NCBI RefSeq assembly: GCF_046156265.1 | Contig: NZ_JAWDIR010000046.1 | Location: forward strand, 191,815-255,814 | Source of the DNA: CAMDHY01 sp046156265 | GTDB taxonomy: Bacteria; Pseudomonadota; Alphaproteobacteria; Rhizobiales; Segnochrobactraceae | Direction of reading: 5' to 3' | DNA length: 64,000 bases | Shown: positions 28,078 through 36,371 of the stretch, one piece after another | Numbering within the stretch: position 1 is the first letter of the stretch | Layout of the letters: the number at the start of each line of letters is the position of its first letter | Position numbers and translations under genes: made by a program | Notes under the pieces: model-generated | Databases searched by the model: none | Seen by the model: only the letters and a program-made list of their open reading frames with translations | What the model was told of the DNA's origin: nothing

Positions 28078-29421
28078 ATGGGGTTTACAGCAATGGCTGG
28101 CAACGCGACGAAACACGGTGGCCTCGAGCAGGCCGAAGACCAGGTCGATCTCATCCTCGGCGCCGAATATGAACACACGCCCGTGCCGCTCGCGGCGCGG
28201 CACTCGCTGTTCTCGGTGACGATGGTCTGGGCCGGCTTCCCGATGATCATCACCGGTGCGATGACCGGCTCGATCCTCGTCCTCGGCATGGGCTTCACGA
28301 ACGCTCTGATCGCCATGATCATCGGCAACCTCGTGATGTTCGCCTATGTCGGCGCGCTCGGTTATCTCGGCACCAAGACGGGCATGAACTTCGCCCTCAT
28401 CGCCAGCCAGGTGTTCGGCAAGAAGGGCTACATCCTCGCCTCCGGCCTGCTCTCGACGCTGCTGCTCGGCTGGTACGCCGTGCAGACCGGCATCACCGGG
28501 GCGCTCGTCTCCTCAACCTACGACCTCAACTACGTGGCGATGACGGTGCTGGCGGGCGTCCTCTACATCGCCATCACCTTCGTCGGCGTGAAGGGTCTGC
28601 ACTGGATCGGCGTCGTCTCGATCCCGCTGTTCCTGGTACTCGGCATCTTCGTCGCCGGCCACGCCGCGGCGACGACCTCGTGGGACGCGATCTTTGCCTA
28701 TGCCGGCAACAACGGCGTCGCCTCGATGTCGATGGGCGTCGGGCTGACGGTGGTGATCGCGCTGTTCATCGATGCCGGCACGGTGACGGCCGACTTCAAC
28801 AGGTGGGCGAAGAACTCCACCCACTCGCTGATCTCGACCTTCAGTGCCTTCCCGGTGTCGAACCTCGTCGCCATGCTGGTCGGCGGCGTGATGACGGCAG
28901 CGCTCGCCGTTCCGAACGCCAACCCGTTCGGCGCCGACAACATGTTCGGCTACATGAACAGCATGCAGATCGGCTGGCTCTCGGTGCTCGCCTTCCTGTT
29001 CCTCTACATCAACCTCGGTTCGGTCTGCTCGCACTGCCTCTACAACGCCGCCACCGGCTGGTCGCGGATCGTCGGCAGCCACATGCGGCTGCTCGCCGTC
29101 ATCCTCGGCGCCATCGGCATCGTCGTCGCCGCCGGCAACGTCTGGGCCTTCTTCATCGAGTGGCTGTCGCTCCTCGGCATCCTGGTGCCGCCGATCGGCG
29201 CGATCATCCTGGTCGACCGCTTCGTCACCCGGCCCGGCGTGGAAGCCTCGGCCGACTGGCGGCCGACCGCCTTCGGCGCCTGGGTGATCGGCTCCGTCGT
29301 CGCCTTCATCGTCGAGAAGATGATGCCCGGCCTGTCGACGGCGCTCTCGGCGATGATCGTCGCCGGCATCGCCTACTGGGTGCTGTCGGCCTTCGGCGCC
29401 CGCAAGCTCGCGACGACCTGA
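28078..29421 (+). CDS. NCS1-family cytosine/purine/allantoin-type permease (CodB-like)
   Basis: 447 residues with about twelve membrane helices. An NCS1 core with the N-terminal RHSLFSVTMVWAGFPMIITGA block, GMNFALIASQVFGKKGY, and FIDAGTVTADFNRWAKN with the ADFNRW-type motif of CodB. These proteins import nucleobases, hydantoins or allantoin with a cation. An ATG at 28093 (MAGNATKHGG) is an equally good start; neither has a strong ribosome site. Its place between amiE and an amidase suggests a nitrogenous heterocycle or amide as cargo (inference). Confidence 0.88.
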   Translation: MGFTAMAGNATKHGGLEQAEDQVDLILGAEYEHTPVPLAARHSLFSVTMVWAGFPMIITGAMTGSILVLGMGFTNALIAMIIGNLVMFAYVGALGYLGTKTGMNFALIASQVFGKKGYILASGLLSTLLLGWYAVQTGITGALVSSTYDLNYVAMTVLAGVLYIAITFVGVKGLHWIGVVSIPLFLVLGIFVAGHAAATTSWDAIFAYAGNNGVASMSMGVGLTVVIALFIDAGTVTADFNRWAKNSTHSLISTFSAFPVSNLVAMLVGGVMTAALAVPNANPFGADNMFGYMNSMQIGWLSVLAFLFLYINLGSVCSHCLYNAATGWSRIVGSHMRLLAVILGAIGIVVAAGNVWAFFIEWLSLLGILVPPIGAIILVDRFVTRPGVEASADWRPTAFGAWVIGSVVAFIVEKMMPGLSTALSAMIVAGIAYWVLSAFGARKLATT

Positions 29422-29445
29422 GGCGGGTCCGCCCGCACGCGACGA

Positions 29446-29471
29446 GACCGGCGGCGCCCCCGCCGCCGGTC
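29446..29471 (+). other. intercistronic RNA hairpin after permease gene
   Basis: GACCGGCGGCG and CGCCGCCGGTC form a perfect 11-bp stem with a 4-base loop, 24 bp after the permease stop. No T-tract. Same design as the hairpins after amiE and the receptor genes. Confidence 0.55.
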
Positions 29472-29543
29472 ACCACCCACGCCCGCCCAGTCACTCCGCT
29501 CCCGACGACGCCCCGCACGGGCGAGAAGAAGGCCGAAGGTCCC

Positions 29544-31004
29544 ATGTCAGCGTCATCCTCGAAATCAACCGACGAAATCTGCGCCATGGAGGCGGCGACC
29601 ATCGCCGACCTCGTGAAGGCGAAGCAAATCACCGCGGTGGAGGTGACCGAGGCGCACATCGCCCGCATGGAGGCGCTGGAGCCGAAGCTGCACGCCTTCT
29701 GCACGCCGACGCCGGATCTGGCGCTCGCCACCGCCAAGGCGATCGACGCCGACATCATGGCCGGCAAGCCGGTCGGGCCGCTCGCCGGCGTGCCGGTCGG
29801 CATCAAGGACCTGATCTGCACCAAGGGGGTGCGGACGGCATCGGGCTCCTACGCCTACAAGGACTTCGTGCCGGACGAGGACGACGTCGTCGTCGAGCGC
29901 CTGCTGGCGGCCGGTGCCGTCAGCCTCGGCAAGACCAACGTGCCGGAGTTCGGCTACAGTGGCGTCGGCCACAACCCGATCTTCGAGACCACCCGCAACC
30001 CGTGGAACCTCGACATGACGCCGGGCGGCTCCAGCGCCGGCTCGGGCGCGGCGGTGGCCTCCGGCATGTGCCCGTTCGCGCTCGGCAGCGACGGTGGTGG
30101 CTCGATCCGCATTCCCGCCGCCCACAGCGGCATCTACGGCCTGAAGGCCTCGATGGGCCGCGTGCCGCTCTATCCCGGCACCAAGGACGAGCGCTATCCG
30201 GGCGTGTCGAGCTGGGAGAGCCTCGAGCACATCGGCCCGATGAGCCGCACCGTCGGTGACGCGGCGCTGATGATGTCGGTGATCGCCGGCCCCGACCCGC
30301 GCGACCGCTTCACCCTGCCCGCCGCTCCCTATGACTGGCGCGAGACGGTGAAGGGGGATCTCAAGGGCCTGAAGGTGGCGCTGTCGATCGACTGGGGCTA
30401 CGCCGCCGTCGACCCTGCCGTCCGCCGCATCGTGACGGAGGCGGCGCGCGCGTTCGAGACCGACCTCGGCTGCACCGTCGAGGAGGCGCATCCCGGCTGG
30501 GAGAACCCCTTCGGCGCCTTCTGGGGCCTCGTCGCCGCCGAGACCGACCTCAAGGGCATGCGCAAGATGGTGGAGGAGCACGGCTCCAAGATGTCGCCGC
30601 ACCTCGTCGCCTTCCTGACGCGGCCGTGGACGGCGGAGGAACTCACCGACGCGCTGATGGTGCGCAAGGCGGTGAACAACAAGATGTGGCGCCTGATGCA
30701 GACCTACGATCTGCTTTTGACGCCGACGCTCGCCGTGCCGCCGTTCCCGGTCCACATCCAGGGGCCCGAGAAGATCGACGGTCGGATGGTGGCGACCACC
30801 GAGTGGCTCGCCTTCACCTTCCCGCTCAACATGACCGGCCAGCCGGCGGCAACCGTGCCAGCCGGCTTCACCGAGGACGGTCTGCCCGTCGGCCTGCAGA
30901 TCATTGGCCGCCACCTCGACGACGCGCTGGTGCTGAAAGCGTCCGCTGCCTTCGAGAAGGCGCGTCCGTGGGCGCATGTTCGCCCGCCGGTGCTCGACGC
31001 CTGA
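29544..31004 (+). CDS. amidase-signature family amidohydrolase
   Basis: 486 residues from the ATG at 29544. The Ser-cisSer-Lys triad is visible: K88 (PVGIKDLICTKG), S163 (TPGGSSAGSGAAVA) and S187 (GSDGGGSIRIP). This is the GatA/FAAH fold, with substrates ranging from simple amides to ureido acids and allophanate. It lacks the C-terminal domain of allophanate hydrolase and there is no gatB/gatC, so a catabolic role is likely. Located between an NCS1 permease and urease, it may release ammonia or urea from the imported compound; ureidomalonase is one precedent in this family. Substrate open. Confidence 0.9.
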   Translation: MSASSSKSTDEICAMEAATIADLVKAKQITAVEVTEAHIARMEALEPKLHAFCTPTPDLALATAKAIDADIMAGKPVGPLAGVPVGIKDLICTKGVRTASGSYAYKDFVPDEDDVVVERLLAAGAVSLGKTNVPEFGYSGVGHNPIFETTRNPWNLDMTPGGSSAGSGAAVASGMCPFALGSDGGGSIRIPAAHSGIYGLKASMGRVPLYPGTKDERYPGVSSWESLEHIGPMSRTVGDAALMMSVIAGPDPRDRFTLPAAPYDWRETVKGDLKGLKVALSIDWGYAAVDPAVRRIVTEAARAFETDLGCTVEEAHPGWENPFGAFWGLVAAETDLKGMRKMVEEHGSKMSPHLVAFLTRPWTAEELTDALMVRKAVNNKMWRLMQTYDLLLTPTLAVPPFPVHIQGPEKIDGRMVATTEWLAFTFPLNMTGQPAATVPAGFTEDGLPVGLQIIGRHLDDALVLKASAAFEKARPWAHVRPPVLDA

Positions 31005-31078
31005 GCGCCGGCCTTCAAGACCGATCTGGCTCGCCTCCTGCAGGGCGGGCACCGTGACTGCGACTGGGGATAAACAAA

Positions 31079-32098
31079 ATGAGCCTCGACTACGAAATCC
31101 ATGATCTCGGCGAAGTCGTCCTGCAGCGCGGTGCGACGCTGCGCGGCTGCAAGATGGCCTACAAGACCTTCGGCACGCTGAGCCCCGCCAAGGACAACGT
31201 CATCGTCTATCCGACCTGGTATTCCGGCCAGCACTACGACAACGAGTGGCTGATCGGACCGGGCCGGGCGCTCGATCCGGCGAAGTACTTCATCATCATC
31301 CCGAACATGCTCGGCAACGGGCTGTCCTCGTCGCCCTCGAACACGCCCGAGCCCTACAACGCGGCGCGCTTCCCACTGGTGACCGCCTACGACAACGTCC
31401 GCGCCCAGCACCGCCTCGTCACCGAGAAGTTCGGCATCGAGCACATCCGCCTGGTCACCGGCTGGTCGATGGGGGCGCTGCAGACCTTCCACTGGGGCGC
31501 GCTCTATCCCGACATGATGGACACCATCGCGCCGTTCTGCGGCTCGGCGAAGTGCTCGCGCCACAACTTCGTCTTCCTCGAAGGCGTCAAGGCGGCCCTG
31601 CAGGCAGACGCCGCCTGGGACAACGGCTGGTACAAGTCGAAGCCCGAGAAGGGCCTGCGCGCCATGGCCCGCGTCTATGCCGGCTGGGGCTTCTCGCAGG
31701 ACTTCTACCGCGCCGAGCTCGACCTCAAGACGCTCGGCTACTCGTCACTGGAAGACTTCCTCGTCGCCTTCTGGGAGGGCTTCTTCCTGCCGAAGGACGC
31801 GAACAACCTGCTCACCATGCTGTGGACCTGGCAGAACGGCGACATCAGCGCCAACGAGGTCTACGGCGGCGACTTCAAGAAGGCGCTGGGGGCCATCAAG
31901 GCGAAGGCCTACGTCATGCCCGGCCAGACCGACCTCTACTTCCCCGTGGCGGATAGCGAGTTCGAGGTCGCCAACATGCCGAACGCCGAGCTGATCCCGG
32001 TACCGTCGATCTGGGGCCACTTCGCCGGCGGCCCGGGCACCAACCCGGTCGACGTCGACTTCCTCGACGGCAAGCTGAAGGAGCTGCTCGCGAGCTGA
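31079..32098 (+). CDS. alpha/beta hydrolase of the homoserine O-acetyltransferase (MetX) superfamily
   Basis: 339 residues with a MetX-like fold: VYPTWYSGQHYDNEWLIGPG around the oxyanion hole, nucleophile S130 in TGWSMGALQTFHW, acid in MPGQTDLYFPV and catalytic His in IWGHFAGGPG. The MetX lid and the substrate-binding GGN/NLLGG patterns are changed (PNMLGNGLSSSPSN), so homoserine acetylation is unlikely; hydrolase activity is more probable. ATG at 31079 follows CTGGGGATAAAC. It sits between the amidase and ureE and so is probably part of the same catabolic unit; substrate unknown. Confidence 0.82.
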   Translation: MSLDYEIHDLGEVVLQRGATLRGCKMAYKTFGTLSPAKDNVIVYPTWYSGQHYDNEWLIGPGRALDPAKYFIIIPNMLGNGLSSSPSNTPEPYNAARFPLVTAYDNVRAQHRLVTEKFGIEHIRLVTGWSMGALQTFHWGALYPDMMDTIAPFCGSAKCSRHNFVFLEGVKAALQADAAWDNGWYKSKPEKGLRAMARVYAGWGFSQDFYRAELDLKTLGYSSLEDFLVAFWEGFFLPKDANNLLTMLWTWQNGDISANEVYGGDFKKALGAIKAKAYVMPGQTDLYFPVADSEFEVANMPNAELIPVPSIWGHFAGGPGTNPVDVDFLDGKLKELLAS

Positions 32099-32159
32099 GC
32101 CCGCCCGTCGCCGTTTCGCGACTCCTTGCCCCGCGTCCCAACCCGAGCACCGGATCGTC

Positions 32160-32624
32160 ATGCTTCACATCGACAGCGTCGTCGGCAGCCGCCTCGAGGC
32201 CGATCTCCACGAGCGGCTCCACCATCTCGAGCACCACGGGGCGGTGGACGAGCTGACGCTGGCGACCGAGGACATGGCGCGCCGGCGGCTCCGGGCGACG
32301 ACGCGGGGCGGCACCGAGCTCACCATCGCGCTGCCGCGCGACCAGAAGCTCTATGACGGCGCGGTGCTGGTGCTGGAGCCCGGCCGCGCCATCGTCGTGC
32401 GCGCCAAGGCGGAGCGCTGGCTGCGCCTCGCACCGCGCTCGATCGCCGACGCGCTGGCGCTCGGCTATCACGCCGGCAACCTGCACTGGCGCGTCCGCTT
32501 CGAGGGCGAGGCGGTGCTCGTCGCGCTGGAGGCGCCGGTCGAGCAGTACACGACGCGCCTCGGCGAACTGATGGAGGACCGCCGCGTCGCCACCTCGGTC
32601 GTTTCCGGCGAGGAGCCGGCGTGA
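32160..32624 (+). CDS. ureE: urease accessory protein UreE
   Basis: 154 residues. Nickel metallochaperone that delivers Ni to the urease/UreDFG complex. The N-terminal peptide-binding domain is followed by the metal domain with YHAGNLHWRVRFEG, containing the conserved His pair. The C-terminus (ATSVVSGEEPA) has no His-rich tail, unlike Klebsiella UreE, so Ni storage is not expected. It overlaps ureF by 4 bp (GTGA). Confidence 0.92.
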   Translation: MLHIDSVVGSRLEADLHERLHHLEHHGAVDELTLATEDMARRRLRATTRGGTELTIALPRDQKLYDGAVLVLEPGRAIVVRAKAERWLRLAPRSIADALALGYHAGNLHWRVRFEGEAVLVALEAPVEQYTTRLGELMEDRRVATSVVSGEEPA

Positions 32625-33301
32625 GCGCGGCGGCCGGCCTGCTCGCCGCCGTCTGGCAGGCGGACACCGCCTTTCCGAGCGGCGCCTTCGCCTTCTCGAA
32701 CGGGCTCGAGGGCGCCGTCGCGCTCGGCTCCGCCGACGGGCGCGAGGGTTTCGCGGCACTGGTCGAGATGCATCTGAAGCACCGCTGGCGCAGCGCCGAC
32801 CGCGTCGCCCTCGTCCACGCTTTCCACGCCGCCGGCGACCTCGACCGGCTTGCGGCCATCGACTCCGCGGTGGAGGCGGCGACGCTCGTCGAAGCGCTGC
32901 GCACCGGCTCGCGCCGCCAGGGGGCCGCCCTCGTCGCTGCCCACGCCCGCATCGGCACCACCGGCGCGAGCGACCTGCAGGTGGCGCTGCGGGCGGGCCG
33001 GATGCTCGGCCATATCGCAGTCGTGCAGGGGGCGCTGTGGCGGGAGGCCGGGCTGTCGGAGGAAGCGGCGGTGGCGGTGTCGGCCTACACGGCGGTGCAG
33101 GGCCTCGCCACCGCCTCCGTCCGCCTCGGCCGCATCGGCATCGTCGAGGCGCAGGCGGTTGTGGCGGAGAGCTTCGCGACCATCACCCCGCTCGCAGCAC
33201 TCGCTGTTGCCGACGACGAGCCGATCGGCAGCTTCGCCACCCTCCTCGACGTCGCTGCCGCCCGCCACGGCACGGCCGAGGTGCGGCTCTTTTCCAACTG
33301 A
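32621..33301 (+). CDS. ureF: urease accessory protein UreF
   Basis: 226 residues from a GTG in the GTGA overlap with ureE. UreF bridges UreD and UreG and gates the GTPase step in nickel insertion. WQADTAFPSGAFAFSNGLEGAV is the UreF N-terminal signature, and TPLAALAVADDEPIG lies near the end. All-helical. The normal length range is 220-240. Confidence 0.92.
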   Translation: MSAAAGLLAAVWQADTAFPSGAFAFSNGLEGAVALGSADGREGFAALVEMHLKHRWRSADRVALVHAFHAAGDLDRLAAIDSAVEAATLVEALRTGSRRQGAALVAAHARIGTTGASDLQVALRAGRMLGHIAVVQGALWREAGLSEEAAVAVSAYTAVQGLATASVRLGRIGIVEAQAVVAESFATITPLAALAVADDEPIGSFATLLDVAAARHGTAEVRLFSN

Positions 33302-33310
33302 GGACACGCG

Positions 33311-34003
33311 ATGCTGCTGACGCCCACCGAGCTCGAGCGGCTGACGATCTTCACGGCGGCCGAGCTCGCCCGAAAGCGCCGCGCCAAAGGGCTGAAGCTC
33401 AACCACCCGGAGGCGGTCGCCATCATCACCGACGAGATTCTCGAAGGCGCCCGCGAGGGGCGCACGGTGGCCGAGCTGATGGGCCTCGGCTCGGCGATCC
33501 TGACGGCCGGCGACGTCATGGCCGGCGTGCCGACGATGGTGCCGATCCTGCAGGTCGAATGCGTCTTCCCCGACGGCACCAAGCTCGTCACCGTCCACGA
33601 GCCGATCCGCCCGGTCGAAGGCTCCGCTGCCGACCCGCTGGTGCCCGGCGCCGTGCTCGCCGGCGAAGGCGACGTCGAGCTCAATGCCGGCCGAACTCGC
33701 GCCGCCGTGACAGTGGTCAACACCGGCGACCGGCCGATCCAGGTCGGCTCGCACTTCCACTTCTTCGAGGTCAACAAGGCGCTCGACTTCGACCGCGCGG
33801 CGGCCTTCGGCATGCGCCTCGACATCGCCGCCGGCACCGCCGTCCGCTTCGAGCCGGGCGTGGAGAAGACCGTGCCGCTGGTGACCTTCGGCGGCCGGCG
33901 CGAGGTGACCGGCCTCAACGCGCTCGCCGACGGCGCCACCGGACCGGACGCCCTGCCGGCCGCGCTCGCCCGTGCCCGCGCCGCCGGCTTCAAGGGAGCC
34001 TGA
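33311..34003 (+). CDS. ureAB: urease gamma and beta subunits, fused
   Basis: 230 residues. Residues 1-100 are UreA (gamma): LLTPTELERLTIFTAAELARKRRAKGLKLNHPEA and VMAGVPTMVPILQVECVFPDGTKLV. From about 115 on is UreB (beta): VPGAVLAGEGDVELNAGR, PIQVGSHFHFFEVNKALDFDR and FGGRREVTGLN. In most bacteria these are separate polypeptides; fusion is known in Helicobacter, some actinobacteria and some proteobacteria. Together with UreC they form the (alpha beta gamma) core. Starts 9 bp after ureF. Confidence 0.94.
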   Translation: MLLTPTELERLTIFTAAELARKRRAKGLKLNHPEAVAIITDEILEGAREGRTVAELMGLGSAILTAGDVMAGVPTMVPILQVECVFPDGTKLVTVHEPIRPVEGSAADPLVPGAVLAGEGDVELNAGRTRAAVTVVNTGDRPIQVGSHFHFFEVNKALDFDRAAAFGMRLDIAAGTAVRFEPGVEKTVPLVTFGGRREVTGLNALADGATGPDALPAALARARAAGFKGA

Positions 34004-34005
34004 GG

Positions 34006-35718
34006 ATGGCCGTCATCCCCCGCCGCGACTACGCCGCCCTCTACGGCCCGACCGTCGGCGACGGCGTCCGCCTCGCCGACACCTCCCTCATCGCCGTCGT
34101 CGAGAAGGACCATGCCGTCTACGGCGACGAGTGCCTGCACGGCGGCGGCAAGACGCTGCGCGACGGCATCGGGCTGGCCGCCGGCGTCACCAGTGCGGAG
34201 GGCGCGCTCGACTTCCTGCTCTGCAATGTGCTGGTCATCGATCCCGTTCTCGGCATCATCAAGGGCGACCTCGGCATACGCGACGGCCGCATCGTCGGGC
34301 TCGGCAAGGCCGGCAACCCGGCGATCATGGACGGCGTCGACCCGCGCCTGATCGTCTCCGCCGCCACCACCGTGCGCGACTGCGAGGGCCTGATCGCCAC
34401 GCCCGGCGCGATCGACGTGCACGTCCACTTCGATTCCGCAGGCCTCGTCGAGCACGCCATTTCGAGCGGCATCACGACGATGCTCGGCGGCTCGCTCGGG
34501 CCGATCACGGTCGGCATCGATTCCGGCGGGCCGTTCAACACCGGCAAGATGCTGCAGGCGGCCGAAGCCTGGCCGATGAACTTCGGCTTCCTCGGCCGCG
34601 GCAACTCCCACAAGCCGGCCTCGCTCGTCGAGCAGCTGAAGACCGGGTGCCTGGGCCTGAAGATCCACGAGGACTGGGGGGCGATGCCGGCGACCATCGA
34701 CGCCTGCCTGGCGGTGGCCGACGAGCTCGATTTCCAGGTGCAGCTCCACACCGACACGCTGAACGAGTCGGGCTTCGTCGAGGACACGCTGGCGGCGATC
34801 GGCGACCGCACCATCCACATGTACCACACCGAGGGGGCGGGCGGCGGCCACGCGCCGGATATCATCCGCGTCGCCGGCGTGGCGAACTGCCTGCCGTCGT
34901 CGACCAACCCGACCAACCCCTACACGGTCAACACCTTCGACGAACACCTCGACATGACGATGGTGTGCCATCACCTCAACCCGGCGATCCCCGAGGACGT
35001 GGCGTTCGCCGAGAGCCGCATCCGGCCGCAGACGATCGCGGCGGAAGACGTGCTGCACGACATCGGCGCGATCTCCATGCTCGGCTCCGACAGCCAGGGC
35101 ATGGGGCGCATCCACGAGGTGATCTGCCGGACCTGGCAGCTCGCCTCGAAGATGAAGGACCAGCGCGGGCCTCTGCCGGAGGACCGGCCGGGCTTCGGCG
35201 ACAACGCCCGCATCCGCCGCTACATCGCCAAGTACACGATCAACGCCGCCCGCAGCTTCGGCATCGCCGAGCACATCGGCTCGCTGGAAGACGGCAAGCT
35301 CGCCGACATCGTCGTCTGGAGGCCGGCCTTCTTCGGCATCAAGCCGGAGCTCGTCATCAAGGGCGGCTTCATCGCCTGGGGGGCGATGGGCGACAGCGCG
35401 GCCTCGCTGATGACCTGCGAGCCGGTGATGCTGCGCCCGCAATGGGGCGCCTTCGGCCGTGCCGCGCCGGCGCTGTCGGCCTGCTTCGTCCATCCGCTGG
35501 CGATCGAGAACGGGCTCGCCGCCAGCCTCGGGCTGTCGAAGCGGCTGCTGCCGGCCTCGGGCACGCGCACCCTGCGCAAGTCCGACATGCTGTTCAACGA
35601 CGCCTGCCCGGACATCCGCGTCGACCCGCAGACGTTTGATGTGTTCGTCGACGGCGTGCTCGCCACCTGCGAGCCGGCGGCGGTGCTGCCGCTTGCCCAG
35701 CGCTACATGCTGCGATGA
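34006..35718 (+). CDS. ureC: urease alpha subunit (catalytic)
   Basis: 570 residues from the ATG at 34006, 2 bp after ureAB. Nickel ligands are present: H139 and H141 (DVHVHF), carbamylated K219 (GLKIHEDWG), H249, H275 and D363 (SMLGSDSQGMG). The flap catalytic region has C322-H323 (MVCHHL). The usual GGTGPAxGT loop after the TTM strand is replaced by GGSLGPITVG, and the following region differs from the Klebsiella/Bacillus type, so this belongs to a divergent UreC branch. It hydrolyses urea to ammonia and carbamate in the cytosol. Metal ligands argue that it is active. Confidence 0.95.
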   Translation: MAVIPRRDYAALYGPTVGDGVRLADTSLIAVVEKDHAVYGDECLHGGGKTLRDGIGLAAGVTSAEGALDFLLCNVLVIDPVLGIIKGDLGIRDGRIVGLGKAGNPAIMDGVDPRLIVSAATTVRDCEGLIATPGAIDVHVHFDSAGLVEHAISSGITTMLGGSLGPITVGIDSGGPFNTGKMLQAAEAWPMNFGFLGRGNSHKPASLVEQLKTGCLGLKIHEDWGAMPATIDACLAVADELDFQVQLHTDTLNESGFVEDTLAAIGDRTIHMYHTEGAGGGHAPDIIRVAGVANCLPSSTNPTNPYTVNTFDEHLDMTMVCHHLNPAIPEDVAFAESRIRPQTIAAEDVLHDIGAISMLGSDSQGMGRIHEVICRTWQLASKMKDQRGPLPEDRPGFGDNARIRRYIAKYTINAARSFGIAEHIGSLEDGKLADIVVWRPAFFGIKPELVIKGGFIAWGAMGDSAASLMTCEPVMLRPQWGAFGRAAPALSACFVHPLAIENGLAASLGLSKRLLPASGTRTLRKSDMLFNDACPDIRVDPQTFDVFVDGVLATCEPAAVLPLAQRYMLR

Positions 35719-36371
35719 CCGCGATGCGTCCCTCCCTCGCCGCCACCGCCGCGCAGGCAGCACCCTCGGCGGCCCGCGTCGGCATCGGCGGGCCGGTCGG
35801 CTCCGGCAAGACGGCGCTGATCGAGCGGCTGATCCCGGCGCTGACGGCACGCGGCGTCGACCTCGCCGTGGTCACCAACGACCTCGTCACCAAGGAAGAC
35901 GCCGAACGGCTGCGCCGCTCCGGCCTGATTGACCCGGCGCGGGTATCCGCCGTCGAGGCCGGCGCCTGCCCGCACACCGTCATCCGCGAGGACCCGACCC
36001 TCAACATCGTCGCCGGCGACGAGCTGGAGGCGCGTTTCCATGGCCTCGAGCTGATCCTGTTCGAATCCGGCGGCGACAACCTCGCCTCGACTTTCTCGCT
36101 CGACCTCGTCGACTGGTGGATCTTCGTCATCGACGTCGCCGGCGGCGACGACATCCCGCGCAAGAAGGGGCCGGGGGTGGTGCGCTGCGACCTGCTGGTG
36201 GTCAACAAGACCGACCTCGCCCCGCACGTCGGCGTCGATCTCGACCGCATGCTGGCCGAGGCGAGGGCGGTTCGGCAGGGCAAGCCGGTGATTGCCACCG
36301 ACCTGCGCGCCGGTCACGGTGTCGAGGACGTGGCGGACGCCATCGCCTCGGCCGTCCTGTTCCGCGACTGA
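35715..36371 (+). CDS. ureG: urease accessory GTPase UreG
   Basis: 218 residues, 4-bp overlap with ureC. SIMIBI-class GTPase that powers nickel insertion. P-loop GIGGPVGSGKTALIE near residue 28; VVTNDLVTKEDAERL, GACPHTVIREDPTLN with the Cys-Pro-His nickel-binding motif, FESGGDNLASTFS, and NKTDLAPHVGVDL (guanine specificity). Normal length is about 200; the extra N-terminal residues are Ala-rich. Confidence 0.95.
   Translation: MTAMRPSLAATAAQAAPSAARVGIGGPVGSGKTALIERLIPALTARGVDLAVVTNDLVTKEDAERLRRSGLIDPARVSAVEAGACPHTVIREDPTLNIVAGDELEARFHGLELILFESGGDNLASTFSLDLVDWWIFVIDVAGGDDIPRKKGPGVVRCDLLVVNKTDLAPHVGVDLDRMLAEARAVRQGKPVIATDLRAGHGVEDVADAIASAVLFRD

Noticed and set aside
33085..35850. A 921-codon open frame on the minus strand opposite the urease genes, and similar long antisense frames elsewhere (2736-5054, 61859-63931)
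   Set aside because: Composition is Arg/His/Asp/Val-rich as expected of the antisense of GC-biased codons. No domain, no ribosome site, and the sense strand has clear conserved genes.
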